A stretch of DNA of 64,000 bases from Hexactinellida sp. DTS-2022 (GCA_028753945.1 JAPNXP010000007.1:1426001-1490000), one strand, 5' to 3'; shown: positions 11,525 through 23,175, counted from the stretch's first letter. Program-made: numbers and translations. The notes: generated by a model from the letters alone, not told the origin.

Positions 11525-11860
11525 CAGGGTTGTTTGATTTAAATCATGATTTAAATCAATGATTTTTATTAATAAAAATCATGATTTAAATCAAAAAAGT
11601 CAGATTTAATTAAGATTTTTTATGTCTATAGTTTTTTGCGAAAAGAAAAGAAATACATTGATAATGAGTCAAATTACATTGATAATGAGTCATTATCAAT
11701 GTAATTAATCTATTAGCCAAATAATATACGCCAGTGTGATATAGATTGTAAAAAGAATTAAAATCAAAACTCTGATTTAAATATAAAAAAATCTGATTTA
11801 AATAAAAAAAATCGGATTTTTTTGATATTTTTAAAAAAATCATGATTTTTATCAACCCTG
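11525..11860. mobile_element. hAT MITE with perfect TSD TGGAGGAT
   Basis: CAGGGTTGTTTGATTTAAAT at the left, inverse-type terminus ATCAACCCTG at the right, and exact 8-bp duplications TGGAGGAT at 11517-11524 and 11861-11868. The interior is rich in GATTTAAATCATGATTTAAA-like palindromic repeats. Confidence 0.95.
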
Positions 11861-12005
11861 TGGAGGATTAAGTGTATACTGTCTCTAATTGTTGTTGTTT
11901 ATATCACCTAAGCATTTAATGTCAAAAATATTATCAAAAATGCAAAAAATCTCCTAGATTTGTGAAGATAAACATAAATTTTAAAAATGTTGCATTGGAT
12001 TAAAG

Positions 12006-12129
12006 CAGAGGAGGCGCGAGGGCGGGGCCTGTGCCCCTGGATTTAAGTGTCCACCACGTCATCAATGTAAGTGTGCCCCAGTTTAATAGCCTGTTCCCCA
12101 CCAGTGGCTGATGGCTAGGGCCGTCACTG
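12006..12129. mobile_element. 124-bp hAT-type MITE, TSD GATTAAAG
   Basis: Flanked by exact GATTAAAG duplications (11998-12005 and 12130-12137). Starts CAGAGGAGGCGCGAGGG and ends CCGTCACTG. A related copy lies in inverse orientation at 29962-30090. Much more GC-rich than its surroundings. Confidence 0.9.
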
Positions 12130-12234
12130 GATTAAAGTATAAGTATAGTTGTTGGTTGAGAAACTTCTCAATATTTACATAACTGTGTATCGCTAAATCT
12201 CAGATTCTGAAAAAGATGTCAACATTGTCAAGTG

Positions 12235-13018
12235 AATGAATATCCTGGAGTGTATTAATGATATTGTGTACATTTGATGTAGAATTTTAAATTATACAAT
12301 CAATGCTTTGGAATCTTTGAATTCTAATAAGTCATCCTATTAAACTATCAAATTATTTAATATCTTATTTATGACTAGGTCATTTCTTTGCAATAATTAA
12401 TACTATACTCTGCCTCCATTTGTGAAAAAGGCTATTGAGTCTATAAAATTTGGTGTTAATTAATTGATGGAGTAAATTATTCCGTTTACTGAAGATGGAC
12501 TTGGCCTTGGGTGATTGAAATGCTTTGAAATAAGTCAAAGATCTTAATAGAATAAGAGAAGTGAATCGACATTATCCTCTTTATAAGGATATCAGTTAGA
12601 AGCTTGTGATCTAATTTAATCACTTCTACTGTCTACGTCAAACTGAGATTGACGATTTTTCATGGAGACTCGATTTTGACAACTTCAATATTCAAACGTA
12701 GATATTTCAAAAAGTACACAATATTTATTGATGAAATTTATATAACATAAATGTAGATATCTCTGGAGTTTACAAGCATAATTCAGCGCTTTTTAATTAG
12801 TATTAAGATATTAAAAAAGTGGGGCAACTAGTGTGGGTCATGGGTCAATTATTTTATCGAAATTTAAAAAAAGATTAATTGTAATCCTAGTTTCATGAAC
12901 GTAGGTTTCTGTTCTTTCGAATGATGTAAAATTATTTAGAACTGATGTCAGCAAGTTACTCAAGTTATTGACTGAAGTTGTACTGGTCGAATATTCGATC
13001 AACTTCACACTTGTCAAG
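12235..13018 (+). mobile_element. Solo right end of the MULE/OTU transposon
   Basis: From about 12243 to 13018 the sequence aligns with 39475-40304: the 3' flank of the OTU coding region plus the whole right TIR, with about 10-15% differences and no coding part. TGTCAAGTG occurs just before it (12226-12234) and overlaps its right edge (about 13010-13018). This suggests a 9-bp target duplication around a one-ended derivative, but no left TIR is seen. Confidence 0.75.
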
Positions 13019-13713
13019 TGGTACGTATCCACTTTCAATCTACACCGCGTATTAACGGCAAACAAAAAAAATTGTCTGTTTGTTTCTATAGAAGGCAATA
13101 TAACTGAGTGTATGAAAGACCTGGGGCCGTATTAACTTATTCACTAAGAAGCACTAAGTTTGAACTTAAGTCTTAAGTTCAAACTTAGTTAAGTTCGAAC
13201 TAAAGTCGTATTGACTAAGAGTTAAGTTCAAACTTAGTTAAGTTTGAATTTAAGTATGAACTTTTACTTTTAATTTTATTTCACTCAATTTAATATTCTC
13301 TTGGAGTTTGGAATCGGCATAAAATAATAATATAGTTAAATATACCTATTACATAAATATTTGTTGCCTACAATTTTTTGTGAATCTCTTATTTATTAAA
13401 TAATACATATAAAATAACTTAGATTATACTATAAAATAGTCTAAATAATCAAAGTCAAAGTGTTTGCACGCGGTGAAAGGAATGTAAACAATTTTATTAA
13501 TCACTACGAACATAACAATTTACATGAACGTTGTTAGATTATGATTAATTACTAGTGTATAGACATGAGTATAAGATCAAGTAATCAATACAAGATACCG
13601 TAAATACATCAAAGACTAACTATATTACTTTTCATAATTTATATTCAAATGGCGGGTTTGATTCCACTAATCATTTCTGAACAACCACAACAAGAATTTC
13701 AGGACACTGTCTA

Positions 13714-13914
13714 CATGGGGAGATCCGAATGGCTCCAGAAAAGGTTTGCACCATTATTACTTCATGTGCTGTGCTACATAATATGGCTATAGTGTGGAAG
13801 CAACCAATGCTGGACGATTCGCATATTGACCAACATATGGATGAACTTATTGTAATTGAAGAATTGGGACATTTGGCTGCTAAGCATTACAAAGACCAAT
13901 TTGCAATTTCATAA
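13714..13914 (+). pseudogene. PIF/Harbinger transposase C-terminal remnant
   Basis: The frame containing EIRMAPEKVCTIITSCAVLH matches the conserved C-terminal block of Harbinger DDE transposases (a Cys-Ala-x-Leu-His-Asn pattern). Everything upstream, including the catalytic triad, is deleted, and only about 65 residues remain, ending in TAA at 13914. Copy 2 keeps a little more of the 5' side (GQCLHGEIR). The remnant cannot be catalytic, so mobility would need a transposase supplied elsewhere. Confidence 0.8.
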
Positions 13915-14049
13915 TTTTGATTGAATTTATATATGTAAATGAAGATAATTAGTTGAAGTATATTTAATTAATTCAAAAAAGAAATATACCACTGGTATGT
14001 AGACAAGTGCTTCCTAAGAACATTTATAGGAGTGTCTACGTACGTCAGT

Positions 14050-14155
14050 CTGTCTAAACATGAAACAGTTAAGTTCTCTATACATGAAACAGTTAAGTAC
14101 TCTATACATGAAAGAGTTAAGTTCTCTATACATGAAACAGTTAAGTCTCTATACA
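14050..14155 (+). repeat. 25-bp tandem repeat inside PIF copy 1
   Basis: About four units of TCTATACATGAAACAGTTAAGT, where the homologous region of copy 2 (about 59550-59580) has one. A local expansion after the two copies separated. Confidence 0.85.
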
Positions 14156-14282
14156 TATACAAAAGTAGCTTTGATGCCAAAATAACAAATGCATATAATT
14201 CCATTGAAGATTAATTTTCCTGATCAATGTTATTTCTCCCATTTGTATAAATTGCTGTTGAACAAAACCAATTCTAAATGGA

Positions 14283-15040
14283 TTGGAAAAATCCAGGAAG
14301 ATAAATTGGACTAAGGAAGAAGAGTACACGCTCATTGGTGAAATTGAATCTGCCGGCGACTTATTGAGAGGTTCAGGAAACAGCGCTGACCTCAATAAGA
14401 TGAAGAAGGAAATGTGGAAAACCATTACAGGCAAACTAAACGCTGTATATGGAAATAATAGAGGGGTAGAAGACTTAAGAAAAAAATGGAATATTTGAAG
14501 TTAGCTGCCCAGTCAAATGTTGATGATAGCTTTAGGGAATCTAGAATAACCGGAAGGGACTCAAACTTCGCTGGAACTGTCGAAGACGAAGACGTATTAA
14601 TATTAGCTGCAGATAAGAGTATAACTAATTCTGATAGAATTAGAGATATGTTTGAGACCACCCCAGCTTTTATCGGAATCTCAGGTGCTGTCGATAATTT
14701 CGTATCACCAGCAACAGCAGCCAGCAGCGAACAGATTCCTCAGATAGGTACTGCAGACGATACGTCAATTTTGTATGCTCCCGAAGAACCCAACGGTAAC
14801 GTTAATCGTAACGAGAAGAAAAGTAGGAAGCGAAGACGTGATCCAGCAGATTATTAACGTCCAACTGAGTCCCACCAGCAGCCGGATATGAAGGTAGCTG
14901 ACTTACTCCCTTTACAGCAGGAAGTGCTGTTACAACAGATGGCTGTATTCGCAGCACAACTTCAGCTAATTCAAGAGCAGAGGGAGTATTACAGGCTGAA
15001 ACGTCAGAAGCTGTTAGAAAAAATCATAAATTTTGTTATT
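14283..15040 (+). pseudogene. Myb/SANT-like accessory protein of PIF, broken
   Basis: The N-terminal part reads RKINWTKEEEYTLIGEI...MWKTITGKLNAVYG...DLRKKWN, a Myb/SANT-like DNA-binding domain of the kind PIF/Harbinger elements use to bring the transposase to its termini. It stops at 14496. The same protein continues in another frame from the A-rich run at about 14480 (KLAAQSNVDDSF onward) through an acidic then basic segment (KKSRKRRRDPADY) to TAA at 14857. It then stays open in that frame as a Leu/Gln-rich coiled coil (LLQQMAVFAAQLQLIQEQRE) to about 15040. No in-frame ATG precedes the domain. Lesions: one missing base (or a -1 slip on AAAAAAA) and one TAA, both also present in copy 2. Confidence 0.8.
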
Positions 15041-15297
15041 AGCTAGACTACATAGATAGTGTGCAGATATATAACGATTTGATTAGTATTATGCCTACCA
15101 AATTAGAGAGTAGCATAAAATTATACTATTATTATTTCGAATCCGAAGAAATTCTTAATTTAGTCTAATACAAAATTACTTAAGCAACCTCCCTAGCTTG
15201 CTTAAAGTTCTACTTAAGTTCGAACTTAAGTACGAACTAAAATCTTAGTGAATACGACTTAAGTTCGAACTTAACTTCTTAGTGAATACGGTCCCTG

Positions 15298-16097
15298 ATA
15301 AAGTCATAAACCTAGTTACAATAATATTAAAATGGTGTAAATAACAGCCTATAAATGTGAAATGTCACATTTTGATTTGGTAATCGTTATTTTTCGCGGA
15401 AATTATCGTAAATTTGGAAGTGCTTTTAATTAACAATATCAAAAGCGTTTGAAATATTAAATATAAGAACAGGGTTATATACACTAAGTGGTTAATTAAA
15501 ATTTATCGAAATTGTGTGTGAATGCTAAAACATTTTGTTGTTGTCATGGAAAGGTTTATTATCTCAAATTAGCAATAATTCAAATACCTAGTACCACTGT
15601 TATGCAAACCTAACTAATTGCTCTTCCCGTAATAGGTAACTTACTATTCGCTATTCAATGGGATCAAACAATATTGAATATATAGCATAGTGAGTTAATC
15701 ATTTAAATTCTCTATTTAAAAGGTGGTCCAGATTAACCAAGAAAGCGTGAAGAGTTATTATGCTACAAATATACGTTTAGTATAAACAAAAGTGAGTCTT
15801 TATTAATGATTCTCCAGGCGTATCAAGCAGACTTTAAAGGTCCAAAAGTTATTTACAAGGTTGTGAAAAATTCCATTTCAGAATAGAAAATTCTATCAAG
15901 TCGATTGTAGTCAAATCCATTTCGTCGACTAGATTTCTTCATGTTGTCAAGTAGACCTTATTTATTTTCGTGATATGACTGAGATCACAACAGGTCAGAA
16001 TCAGGCATCCAACTTAGTGGCTTTTTGTTTGACATAATCACTTTACCACGTACGTCTTGCTCCGACATCTCAAAAGTAATCCGCTTTCAGTAACCGA
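15298..16097. other. AT-rich interval without recognised genes
   Basis: No protein-like frame or repeat termini seen between PIF copy 1 and the pogo-like MITE. Confidence 0.45.
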
Positions 16098-16099
16098 TA

Positions 16100-16393
16100 C
16101 AGTACACCTCGCTAATCCGAAACGTCGCTAATCCGAACAGGAGAAACCAAATATTATTCTAATAAATGTAGGAAATATCGTAAATTGCAATGGATATATA
16201 AAAAATAAGCTCAGGCAAGTATTTTAAGGAGTACACTAGATGTTTAGTGCGGATTAACAAGGTTTGTACAAGTTTGGTTCGGATAATCGAGATTCTCATT
16301 TATAGATGCCCATATAAAATGCATTACTTCACTAATCGGAACAGAATATTTTGGAATCGGAACACCTCTGTTCGGATTAGCGAGGGTAAACTG
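16100..16393. mobile_element. pogo/Tigger-like MITE, TA duplication
   Basis: Starts CAGTACACCTCGCTAATCCG and ends with the imperfect inverse (CGGATTAGCGAGGGTAAACTG), with TA on both sides (16098-16099 and 16394-16395). The CAGT terminus and TA duplication fit Tc1/mariner-pogo elements. The TCGCTAATCCGAA motif is repeated next to each terminus. Confidence 0.9.
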
Positions 16394-16442
16394 TAATAGG
16401 TTAACATTTTCAGTGAATTCGGACAAGCTCACATACTTCAAT

Positions 16443-16488
16443 CAGAAGATGGAGGAGGAAGATGGGGGAGGAAGATGGGGGAGAAAGA
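16443..16488 (+). repeat. Purine-rich minisatellite
   Basis: Repeats of GATGGGGGAGGAA-type units, one strand almost purely purine. Confidence 0.7.
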
Positions 16489-17055
16489 ATTTAAAATATA
16501 CAAAATTGCTTACGGAAAGCCACGACATCCTGAGAGTTAAGGGTTGATTGAGCGCGCCACCGTGAAATAAATCCTATTTTGAGAACCATTACCTATTTTC
16601 ATTAGAATCCCGTATGTAAATACGTATATACTAAGGAGGCAAATCTCAAATTATTAGTACTAAATCTGTAATGACATTTTGACCTCAAATAATATATTTG
16701 TCAAATACAAAATGAAAATCTTCCAGGTTTAATAATATTTCGTATGGAACTACATTTAAAATGATAATTTGAAATTTCACTATCTTATAAAAATATAGAA
16801 GCTGAAACTTTAAATTTGAGATATTCAAATTGTCAAATTCTACATGTTATGGCACTGTGAAAGGCTGGAATCAAAATGCTAGATAGTGGGAGCAGGAAGC
16901 TTAATAGGGAGCAGGAAAACAGGAAATACGGTTAATGGGGCGAAGTTTGGAAACGATATGATTTCTAATCGTTGAAATTCAATTGGTTAAACGGTAGAAC
17001 GGTAGAAATGGGATAAAATGTCTACTAAGAGGGTTCCGACTTCAGTTTCACAGTA

Positions 17056-17563
17056 CAGTGGAACCCCGCGTATCGGGGCACCTCCGTCCCAGCGCTCAGG
17101 GCCCCGATACGAGGGAGTACCCCGATATGCGGGGTTCTAAGAGAACTCCAATATGTTTGGTTGAAACAATTAAGTTAGCACCTACACAAGAAATCATACA
17201 CATATAGTCAAAACCTAGAGTTAAGGCTGATATTTAAGCAGTACTACACATTACAATTTCACATTATACTTTACCTACACTAGGAGTCACAAATCTATGA
17301 TATTCACGGATTTAAAAAAAAAAAAAAACTCCCCCGATTACCTCAGCACGAGTCTCTAGCGTGAGTGGGTGACGCTAAGCGGCCATTACAAAGATACTAA
17401 GCTGCTCAAAAGTAAAGCATGTTACTCAAGAGAAATAATATTCGGTGGAGTGCCCCGATAAGTGAATGGCGCCCGATACGCGGGGTTATTTTTAATGGGA
17501 AAAAAACAAATTCCCAACTGACTGCCCCGATACGCGCATGCCCCGATACGCGGGGTTCTACTG
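17056..17563. mobile_element. pogo/Tigger-like MITE, 508 bp
   Basis: TIR CAGTGGAACCCCGCGTATCG (imperfect at the right end), TA duplications at 17054-17055 and 17564-17565. The motif CCCCGATACGCGGGGTT is repeated several times in both orientations, giving strong secondary-structure potential. An A tract lies at about 17313-17328. Confidence 0.9.
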
Positions 17564-17654
17564 TAATGGAAAAATTGATTTTGAATATTATGTGTATAAA
17601 TAACATATATTGATAGTTATTGTTCATAAGAGGTAAACAAAATATGAAGAAAAA

Positions 17655-17780
17655 TCCAAAATTGCAGCTGAGGAGACACATGTTCCTTTGGAGGCACTAT
17701 ATTTTGGTGGTTGGTTAATTGATAGTGCCTCCAAAAGTAAATGCTGTCTGCACAGCTGCAATTTGGGATTTATTCGCCAT
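17655..17780. repeat. Palindromic dispersed repeat, member 1
   Basis: TTCCTTTGGAGGCACTATA and TTGATAGTGCCTCCAAAAG form inverted arms around a short loop. Related members lie at about 19195-19310 and 19950-20060. Confidence 0.65.
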
Positions 17781-18355
17781 GTCATCATCACTATGAAGGT
17801 GTTAAACCATTTTTTAAAAAAGGTATTTGGGAAGGTAACGGCTCATAGTGAGTTGGAGGTTTTTTTTAGCTCACTTCATTTCGGCGATATTAAAGTTTCA
17901 GTAGAATATAGTAAGTGAAAAGTCAGCATTTTATGTGCGTGTTGGATGTTCACCGAACACGAATCAACCCATTCAAACTGAAAATAGTTAACACAATTTA
18001 TTGACGACGTCATCGATACCTCAAGGTGTCATACCCCATTTGTAGAGGTGATACGTGGCATAAGGATCAATTGATAAATTGGAAATTTGTTTCTATCTTC
18101 TATCATCTCTGAGATAAATGCTATTTATCAAATTAGTATAAATAATTATTAAAATTATTAATAATTTAACACCTATTTAAGCTAATTATGGCTGTTAACA
18201 TGAAATAATTAATAGTGAACTTGATAAAAATTACATAATTGGATAGAGAATATAATTCTACACCTTTTGACAAATCACAAATGTTCAATTTTGCTTAGGT
18301 TTGTGCCATAATTTGGGTGCCAATCTCCTGTGTTTCCTCGCACATCATAATCAAA

Positions 18356-18751
18356 CCTGCCAACCTATTTGAGTCATATCCCTGTATAGGGCTCCAATTT
18401 TCCCCTGTACATGGACTAATTCCCTGTACGACTCCCAAAAACTTTTCTCGCTCGCTGCGCTCGCTCGTCCAGGGAATTAATATATACTTCCATATCAAAA
18501 TTAGCACTTTGGAAAGGAGAAAGCACTGAATTATATACTATACAGTGATTCCCTGTACGCTTGAATAAATATTTAAACCAAGTTGTGCCGTTATGTGGCA
18601 TGGCAGAATATACTATCACCACTGTAGACATTTTAGGAATTATTTGACTCGTACCGTAATTAGTATATTAAAATCCCTTTACGCCTGTACAGAACAGCCA
18701 AAATGGTTAAAATCCCTGTACTGTACAGGGAATCTCTGTACGGTTGGCAGG
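18356..18751. mobile_element. Possible MITE with CCTGCCAACC termini
   Basis: Inverted 10-mers CCTGCCAACC (18356-18365) and GGTTGGCAGG (18742-18751) enclose a region with many CCCTGTAC motifs. No target duplication is visible, so the boundaries are uncertain. Confidence 0.45.
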
Positions 18752-18762
18752 CATGCAGAATT

Positions 18763-19615
18763 AATAAAACTGTTAAATCAATTTCCATTCTTTCAACTTG
18801 TAATAATTATATTGAATCTAATTCTATTGTTTCAACTTGTAATAAATATATTGATTTAACTAGTTAATCTTACTTTATTGTTTCAACTTGCGATAGTTAT
18901 ATCGAATTAACTTGTGAATTCGAGCTGGCTTGTATTTAATTGTCGTATTACTATACAATGGATTACAGCAAATAAAATAAAATAAGGAATTTGTTGAAGT
19001 AACTCATCTCACCGTGGAAAACATTGCTAAATAATTAATTATTTATATAATATATTATAAATACACAATTAATGAATGGCATTAAACTTAAGATGGTATA
19101 AGATAGAAAGAAGCTTGAATTATATAAAACGATCCTTTGTCCCGTACCAACTTGATAAATGGGTGTAAACACCTTGGGGCGTTCATGACATGTCGAAAAA
19201 ATCCAAAAATGCAACCTGTGCCGGAAGTTTTTCCTTTTGAGGCACTACTAGTAACCCAAACACTAAATGTAGTTCCTCCAAAGGAAAAAGCTTCGGAACA
19301 TGCTGCAATTATCGATTTTGTTCTTGTTGGGACGTTAAAAGGTGTAAATGTGTCCAAAAAAGGATAAAATCAAAAATTTGCATCCTGTGCCAACGGATTT
19401 TCCTTTAGTAAACAAATTCCTTTTTTTTCCATAGTATAGTAATACTACAATTAAATAGAAAGCAGCCCGAATCAAAATAATTATAGAAAGTTGAAACAAT
19501 AAAGTAAGATTTAACAAGTTAAATCAATATATTTATTACAAGTTGAAACAATAGAATTAGATTCAATATAGTTATTACAAGTTGAAACAATAGAAATAGA
19601 TTTAACACTTTTACA
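18763..19615. repeat. Large inverted repeat of TTGTTTCAACTTGTAATA units
   Basis: Left arm about 18770-18915 and right arm about 19480-19610 are inverse arrays of an about 34-bp unit (TTGTTTCAACTTGTAATAA). A related single array lies at about 21760-21860. The arms enclose a palindromic repeat of the 17655 family. The element type is not recognised. Confidence 0.6.
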
Positions 19616-19949
19616 GAAACTGAAGTGTGAGTAAACAAAGAAATTTTCACCTCCATTAACGGCATGAATTAAACCCATTGTGAATATTTCTCTTCTCCAA
19701 TCAAGTCGCAGAATTTTATGCTGAATCCAATGGTGAAATAAAAATTGGGGGTTTAGTAAACCATTTTTTGAGTTATGGACCAGACAAATTTTGAAAGGTG
19801 TTAAAAATGAGTCTAAAACGTGTCAATCAAAAATCGTAACCCCAGGTGCAAATTAGACGGTCCATAAGCACCTACATGCCAAGTTTCAGCCCATCAACTA
19901 TAAAGCTCTGGCAAGGGCACCGTCTACGGAGAAATAATAATAATGACAA

Positions 19950-20060
19950 AATTGCAGCCTGTGCCGACGCATGTTCCTTTGGGCTTTGGTGGCACTATAT
20001 TTTGTTGGTGGTTTATTGATAGTGCCTCCAAAGGAACATGCTGTCGACACAGGATGCAAT
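19950..20060. repeat. Palindromic dispersed repeat, member 3
   Basis: GCATGTTCCTTTGG and CCAAAGGAACATGC with flanking GTGCCGAC and GTCGACAC form an inverted repeat around a loop with TTTTGTTGGTGG. Same family as 17655-17780. Confidence 0.65.
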
Positions 20061-20284
20061 TTTGGATTTTAGCGCCAAGTCAACAACGCATCAGGGTGTC
20101 AAGAACCATTTGTTTATTGGTCCGAGTCACAAGGAACGGTAGATAAATTTGAAGTTTGTTTCTATCATAAACCATCTTGAGTTTAATGCCATGTGTATTG
20201 ATAATAAATTATAATATAATGTTAATTAATTTAGCAATGTATCCACGGTGATTTGAGTTGAGTCAACAAATTCCCTATATTTTA

Positions 20285-20780
20285 CTAGCGCGCTTCGCTG
20301 CTAAGTCGCTTCGCGGCAGAACACAACCACACACCAACCGCTTCGCGGTTGGTGTGTGGTTTATATACTCCTAATATCGATTATAAAGCGTAAATAGGAG
20401 TAAATAGTCAAATTTAACAATGTGAAATTTTAATGAATACGTCATCATGCGACAATGAGTAAGCATAGTGGTAATCTGGTGTGACCAACGTGTCCGCATC
20501 ATTAATGTCCATATTCTATTAAATTTAAGATTTTATCTCTTAGAGGGCGCGAATTATGTGCGATTAAGTGGATTTTCAAGGTTTTCGAAATGTGACAATG
20601 ACGTCATAACTTGTCGGGTGTGCGAAATTTTGAGTGAAAACCTCAACTTGTTGGCGGGTGCCAAAAGTTACCCCTATATGCCAAAAATCACATTTGAAAA
20701 CCGTCCACTTTCTTCAATCAACTCGGAACATACAAACAAATATATACACATATACACATATAGTGCGTGTTGGGTGATTA
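20285..20780 (-). mobile_element. Helitron 3' portion, CTAG end
   Basis: Minus-strand 3' terminus CTAG at 20285-20288 with T next (A on the plus strand), preceded by GC-rich hairpins (CCGCTTCGCGG, CCAACCGCTTCGCGGTTGG). Collinear with 51175-51630 until about 20770, where it diverges; the 5' end is replaced or not recognised. Confidence 0.75.
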
Positions 20781-20789
20781 CCCAACGCC

Positions 20790-21500
20790 AACCAACCCAT
20801 TCGAAATATAGAATTCACAAAATTGTCAAAACTCCTTTTTTTGACGATGTCATCACCACCTGAAGGTGTCAAGACTCATTTGTAGAGGTGTTATGTGGCA
20901 TAAGGATCAGAGCTGCAAATGGGTCACGAGCAGTGACCCATGACCCACTGACCCATTCATGTTATTATCTGACCAATTATATTTCCAATATTTGAACTTA
21001 GAAGTAACTATAATGTAAATAGAATTTTAGTATAATACAATCATGATATCAAGTTGTTTTTATAACCTTCTAGCACTACAGATACGGCTTTGATGGTCTC
21101 TGGTAACATTGAATTACGTTGAGACGTTACTATATGTAGAGCATTAAAGGCATTAAAATGCCTCTCGCTCTCTGATGATCTCTTATTGCAAGTCTAATTA
21201 TATCCCTTACGTATAGATGATTAATTTATCAAAGTATTGATGGGTCATATCCCATGGCGTGTGACCCATGACCATTGACCCATCCCAAAACGTGACCCAT
21301 ATGACCCATTGACCCATGGGTCACTGACCCATTTGCAGCTCTGATAAGGATCAATTGATAAATTTGCAATTTGTTTCTATCTTCTATAATCTCTGAGATT
21401 CATGATATTGAATTAATTATAATAAATAATTATTAATATTATTTATAATATGACACCAATTTCAATGTCAACTTAGAAATAATTTATTAAGTTAAATTTT
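20790..21500. repeat. Dispersed repeat shared with about 17925-18260
   Basis: TGCGTGTTGG, the ACGTCATC region, CATTTGTAGAGGTG and ATGTGGCATAAGGATCA recur in both places in the same order. The copy here is split by the MITE at 20908-21343. Class unknown; possibly internal sequence of a Helitron-like family. Confidence 0.55.
20908..21343. mobile_element. hAT MITE with perfect TSD ATAAGGAT
   Basis: TIR CAGAGCTGCAAATGGGTCA and its inverse, with exact ATAAGGAT duplications at 20900-20907 and 21344-21351. The interior carries many TGACCCAT repeats in both orientations. The related sequence at about 18065 gives the empty site. Confidence 0.95.
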
Positions 21501-22189
21501 TTGTCATAAATATTAAATTAATTAATTTGGCCATCAAATTTCAATTCCGCACACTCGATAAACCCTAATAAACAAATTGGAAGCATCTATATAAGTCATA
21601 TACTGACTGAATTAATTATAATTAATTACGTCAGTATATTAACAGTGCAATAATATTCACGCAGAAGTAATTATAATCACATAATCTGTCGTTGTTATGA
21701 AATATATAATCTTAGTTTTAAATTAGAAAATAGAAGCCTATTCGATTTCACAAGTGGAATCAATATAATTATTGCAAGTTTAAACAATAGTGTAAGATTT
21801 AACAAGTTAAATTACTAAATTTATTACAAGTTGAAACAATGGAAATTGATTTAACAGTTTTACTGAATCTGAAGTGCGAGGAAACAGAGGAGATTGGCAT
21901 CCCCATTATGGCGAAACATAGGCAAAATTGAACATTTGTGATTTGCCAAAAGGTGTAGACTTTAATTCTCTATCCAAATATGTAAATTTGATAAAGTTCA
22001 CTAGGTATGATTTCATGTAATGAGCCATAATTAGTTTAAATAGGTGTTAAAATTATTTGAGCAAAAATCGTAACCCCATATGCAAATTAGACGATCAGTG
22101 TCGGCCACTCCACACCCACATGCGAAGTTTCAGCCCTCAATGTATACAGATGTGGCCAGTGCACCGGCTACGGAGAAATATAAATAAAG

Positions 22190-22345
22190 GCAGTAAGATT
22201 AGAACTGGGCCACTATACTATAGTATAGTCGGCACAGTAAAAATAATATACAATAAAGGCAGTAATTTCAATCTCGGGCCACTATCCTAAAAGTGTAGTC
22301 GGCACAGTAAAAATAAAAATAATAATAATAAAGGAAGTCATTTCA
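22190..22345 (+). repeat. About 75-bp tandem repeat
   Basis: Units with GGGCCACTATACTATAGTATAGTCGGCAC and AATAAAGGCAGTAA, about three copies; the last is cut by the MITE at 22361-22714 and resumes at 22715-22750. Each unit contains the small palindrome ACTATAGTATAGT. Confidence 0.75.
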
Positions 22346-22360
22346 ATACTGGGCCACGAT

Positions 22361-22714
22361 CAGGCTTGGACAGGGTCACCGGGTCAACCAGGTCACAATA
22401 TTCGCTAAAAATCCGGGACACTACCGGATCCGGCTTGGATTGGGTCACCGGATACCGGGTCAACCGGGTCACTTAATCTTGATTTTACCCGATTCTTCAC
22501 AGTAATGCTAATTAAATTTTATTGGTTTGTAGAATTACAACTTAGAAAGATTCATCTAATATAGTAAGTCGTTTAATATTTATGAGACATAGTACTCCAA
22601 TTGAAATTTCAAAGGTATCGCTGGTCACTGAGTACTTACTAACCGGGTCAAAATTTACCGGGTCTGAGCTTACCGGGTCACCGGGTCATGAAATCTTGAC
22701 CCGATCCAAGCCTG
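22361..22714. mobile_element. hAT MITE, TSD GCCACGAT/GCCACTAT
   Basis: Termini CAGGCTTGGA and TCCAAGCCTG, 8-bp flanks matching at 7 of 8 positions (22353-22360 and 22715-22722). The interior is rich in CCGGGTCACCGGGTCA repeats. Confidence 0.88.
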
Positions 22715-22987
22715 GCCACTATACTAAAGTATAGTCGGCACAGTAAAAATAGTTTTAGCATATACCCACTACCACCCAATATATGCTACCAAAAATAAAT
22801 TTTCAAAATATATTCCAGCTTGTGATAACTTCCATTTTTGGACGTGGAACCGTACCGGGGCAATGTGCAAACAGGGATGCCAATCCAAACGAACAAATTT
22901 AGATAATCGATAGGAATTAATCAGATAATCTAGATAAATTTCACGATTCCCGATTATCACATCATTTTGCACGAAAACGAACGAAAA

Positions 22988-23175
22988 TCTATTTCAATGT
23001 GCGGGTATTATAGGTGGACAAGTATGCTAAACACGAATTTCGCATTTATAAATTTATATACGAATATTTGTTGTTGTTGTTTACATAAATAGGCCACGAA
23101 GCGGCCATTAATTGTGCTAAGTAGTGTCTGACACGAACGAAAAAGGTCGCGAAGCGACCAAGAACGAAGGGCTCG
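22988..23175 (+). mobile_element. Helitron 3' portion, CTCG end
   Basis: Shares the GAACACGAATTTCGCATTTA unit with 45094-46331, followed by GGCCACGAAGCGGCC and the hairpin GGTCGCGAAGCGACC, ending GGGCTCG before T at 23176. Only the 3' part is clear; the possible 5' start TCTATTTC at 22988 is uncertain. Confidence 0.65.

Larger units (their letters stand above)
13124..15294 (+). mobile_element. PIF/Harbinger element, copy 1
   Basis: Termini GGGCCGTATT and AATACGGTCC with 3-bp duplications CTG at 13121-13123 and 15295-15297. Subterminal palindromes are built on TTAAGTTCGAACTTAA. It carries a C-terminal DDE transposase remnant and a Myb/SANT-like gene, the two proteins typical of this superfamily. 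A second copy (58663-60755) is nearly identical. Confidence 0.9.

Noticed and set aside
13968..14214. Repetitive frames (VSCIENLT type) as a surface protein
   Set aside because: Generated by the 25-bp tandem array in PIF copy 1.
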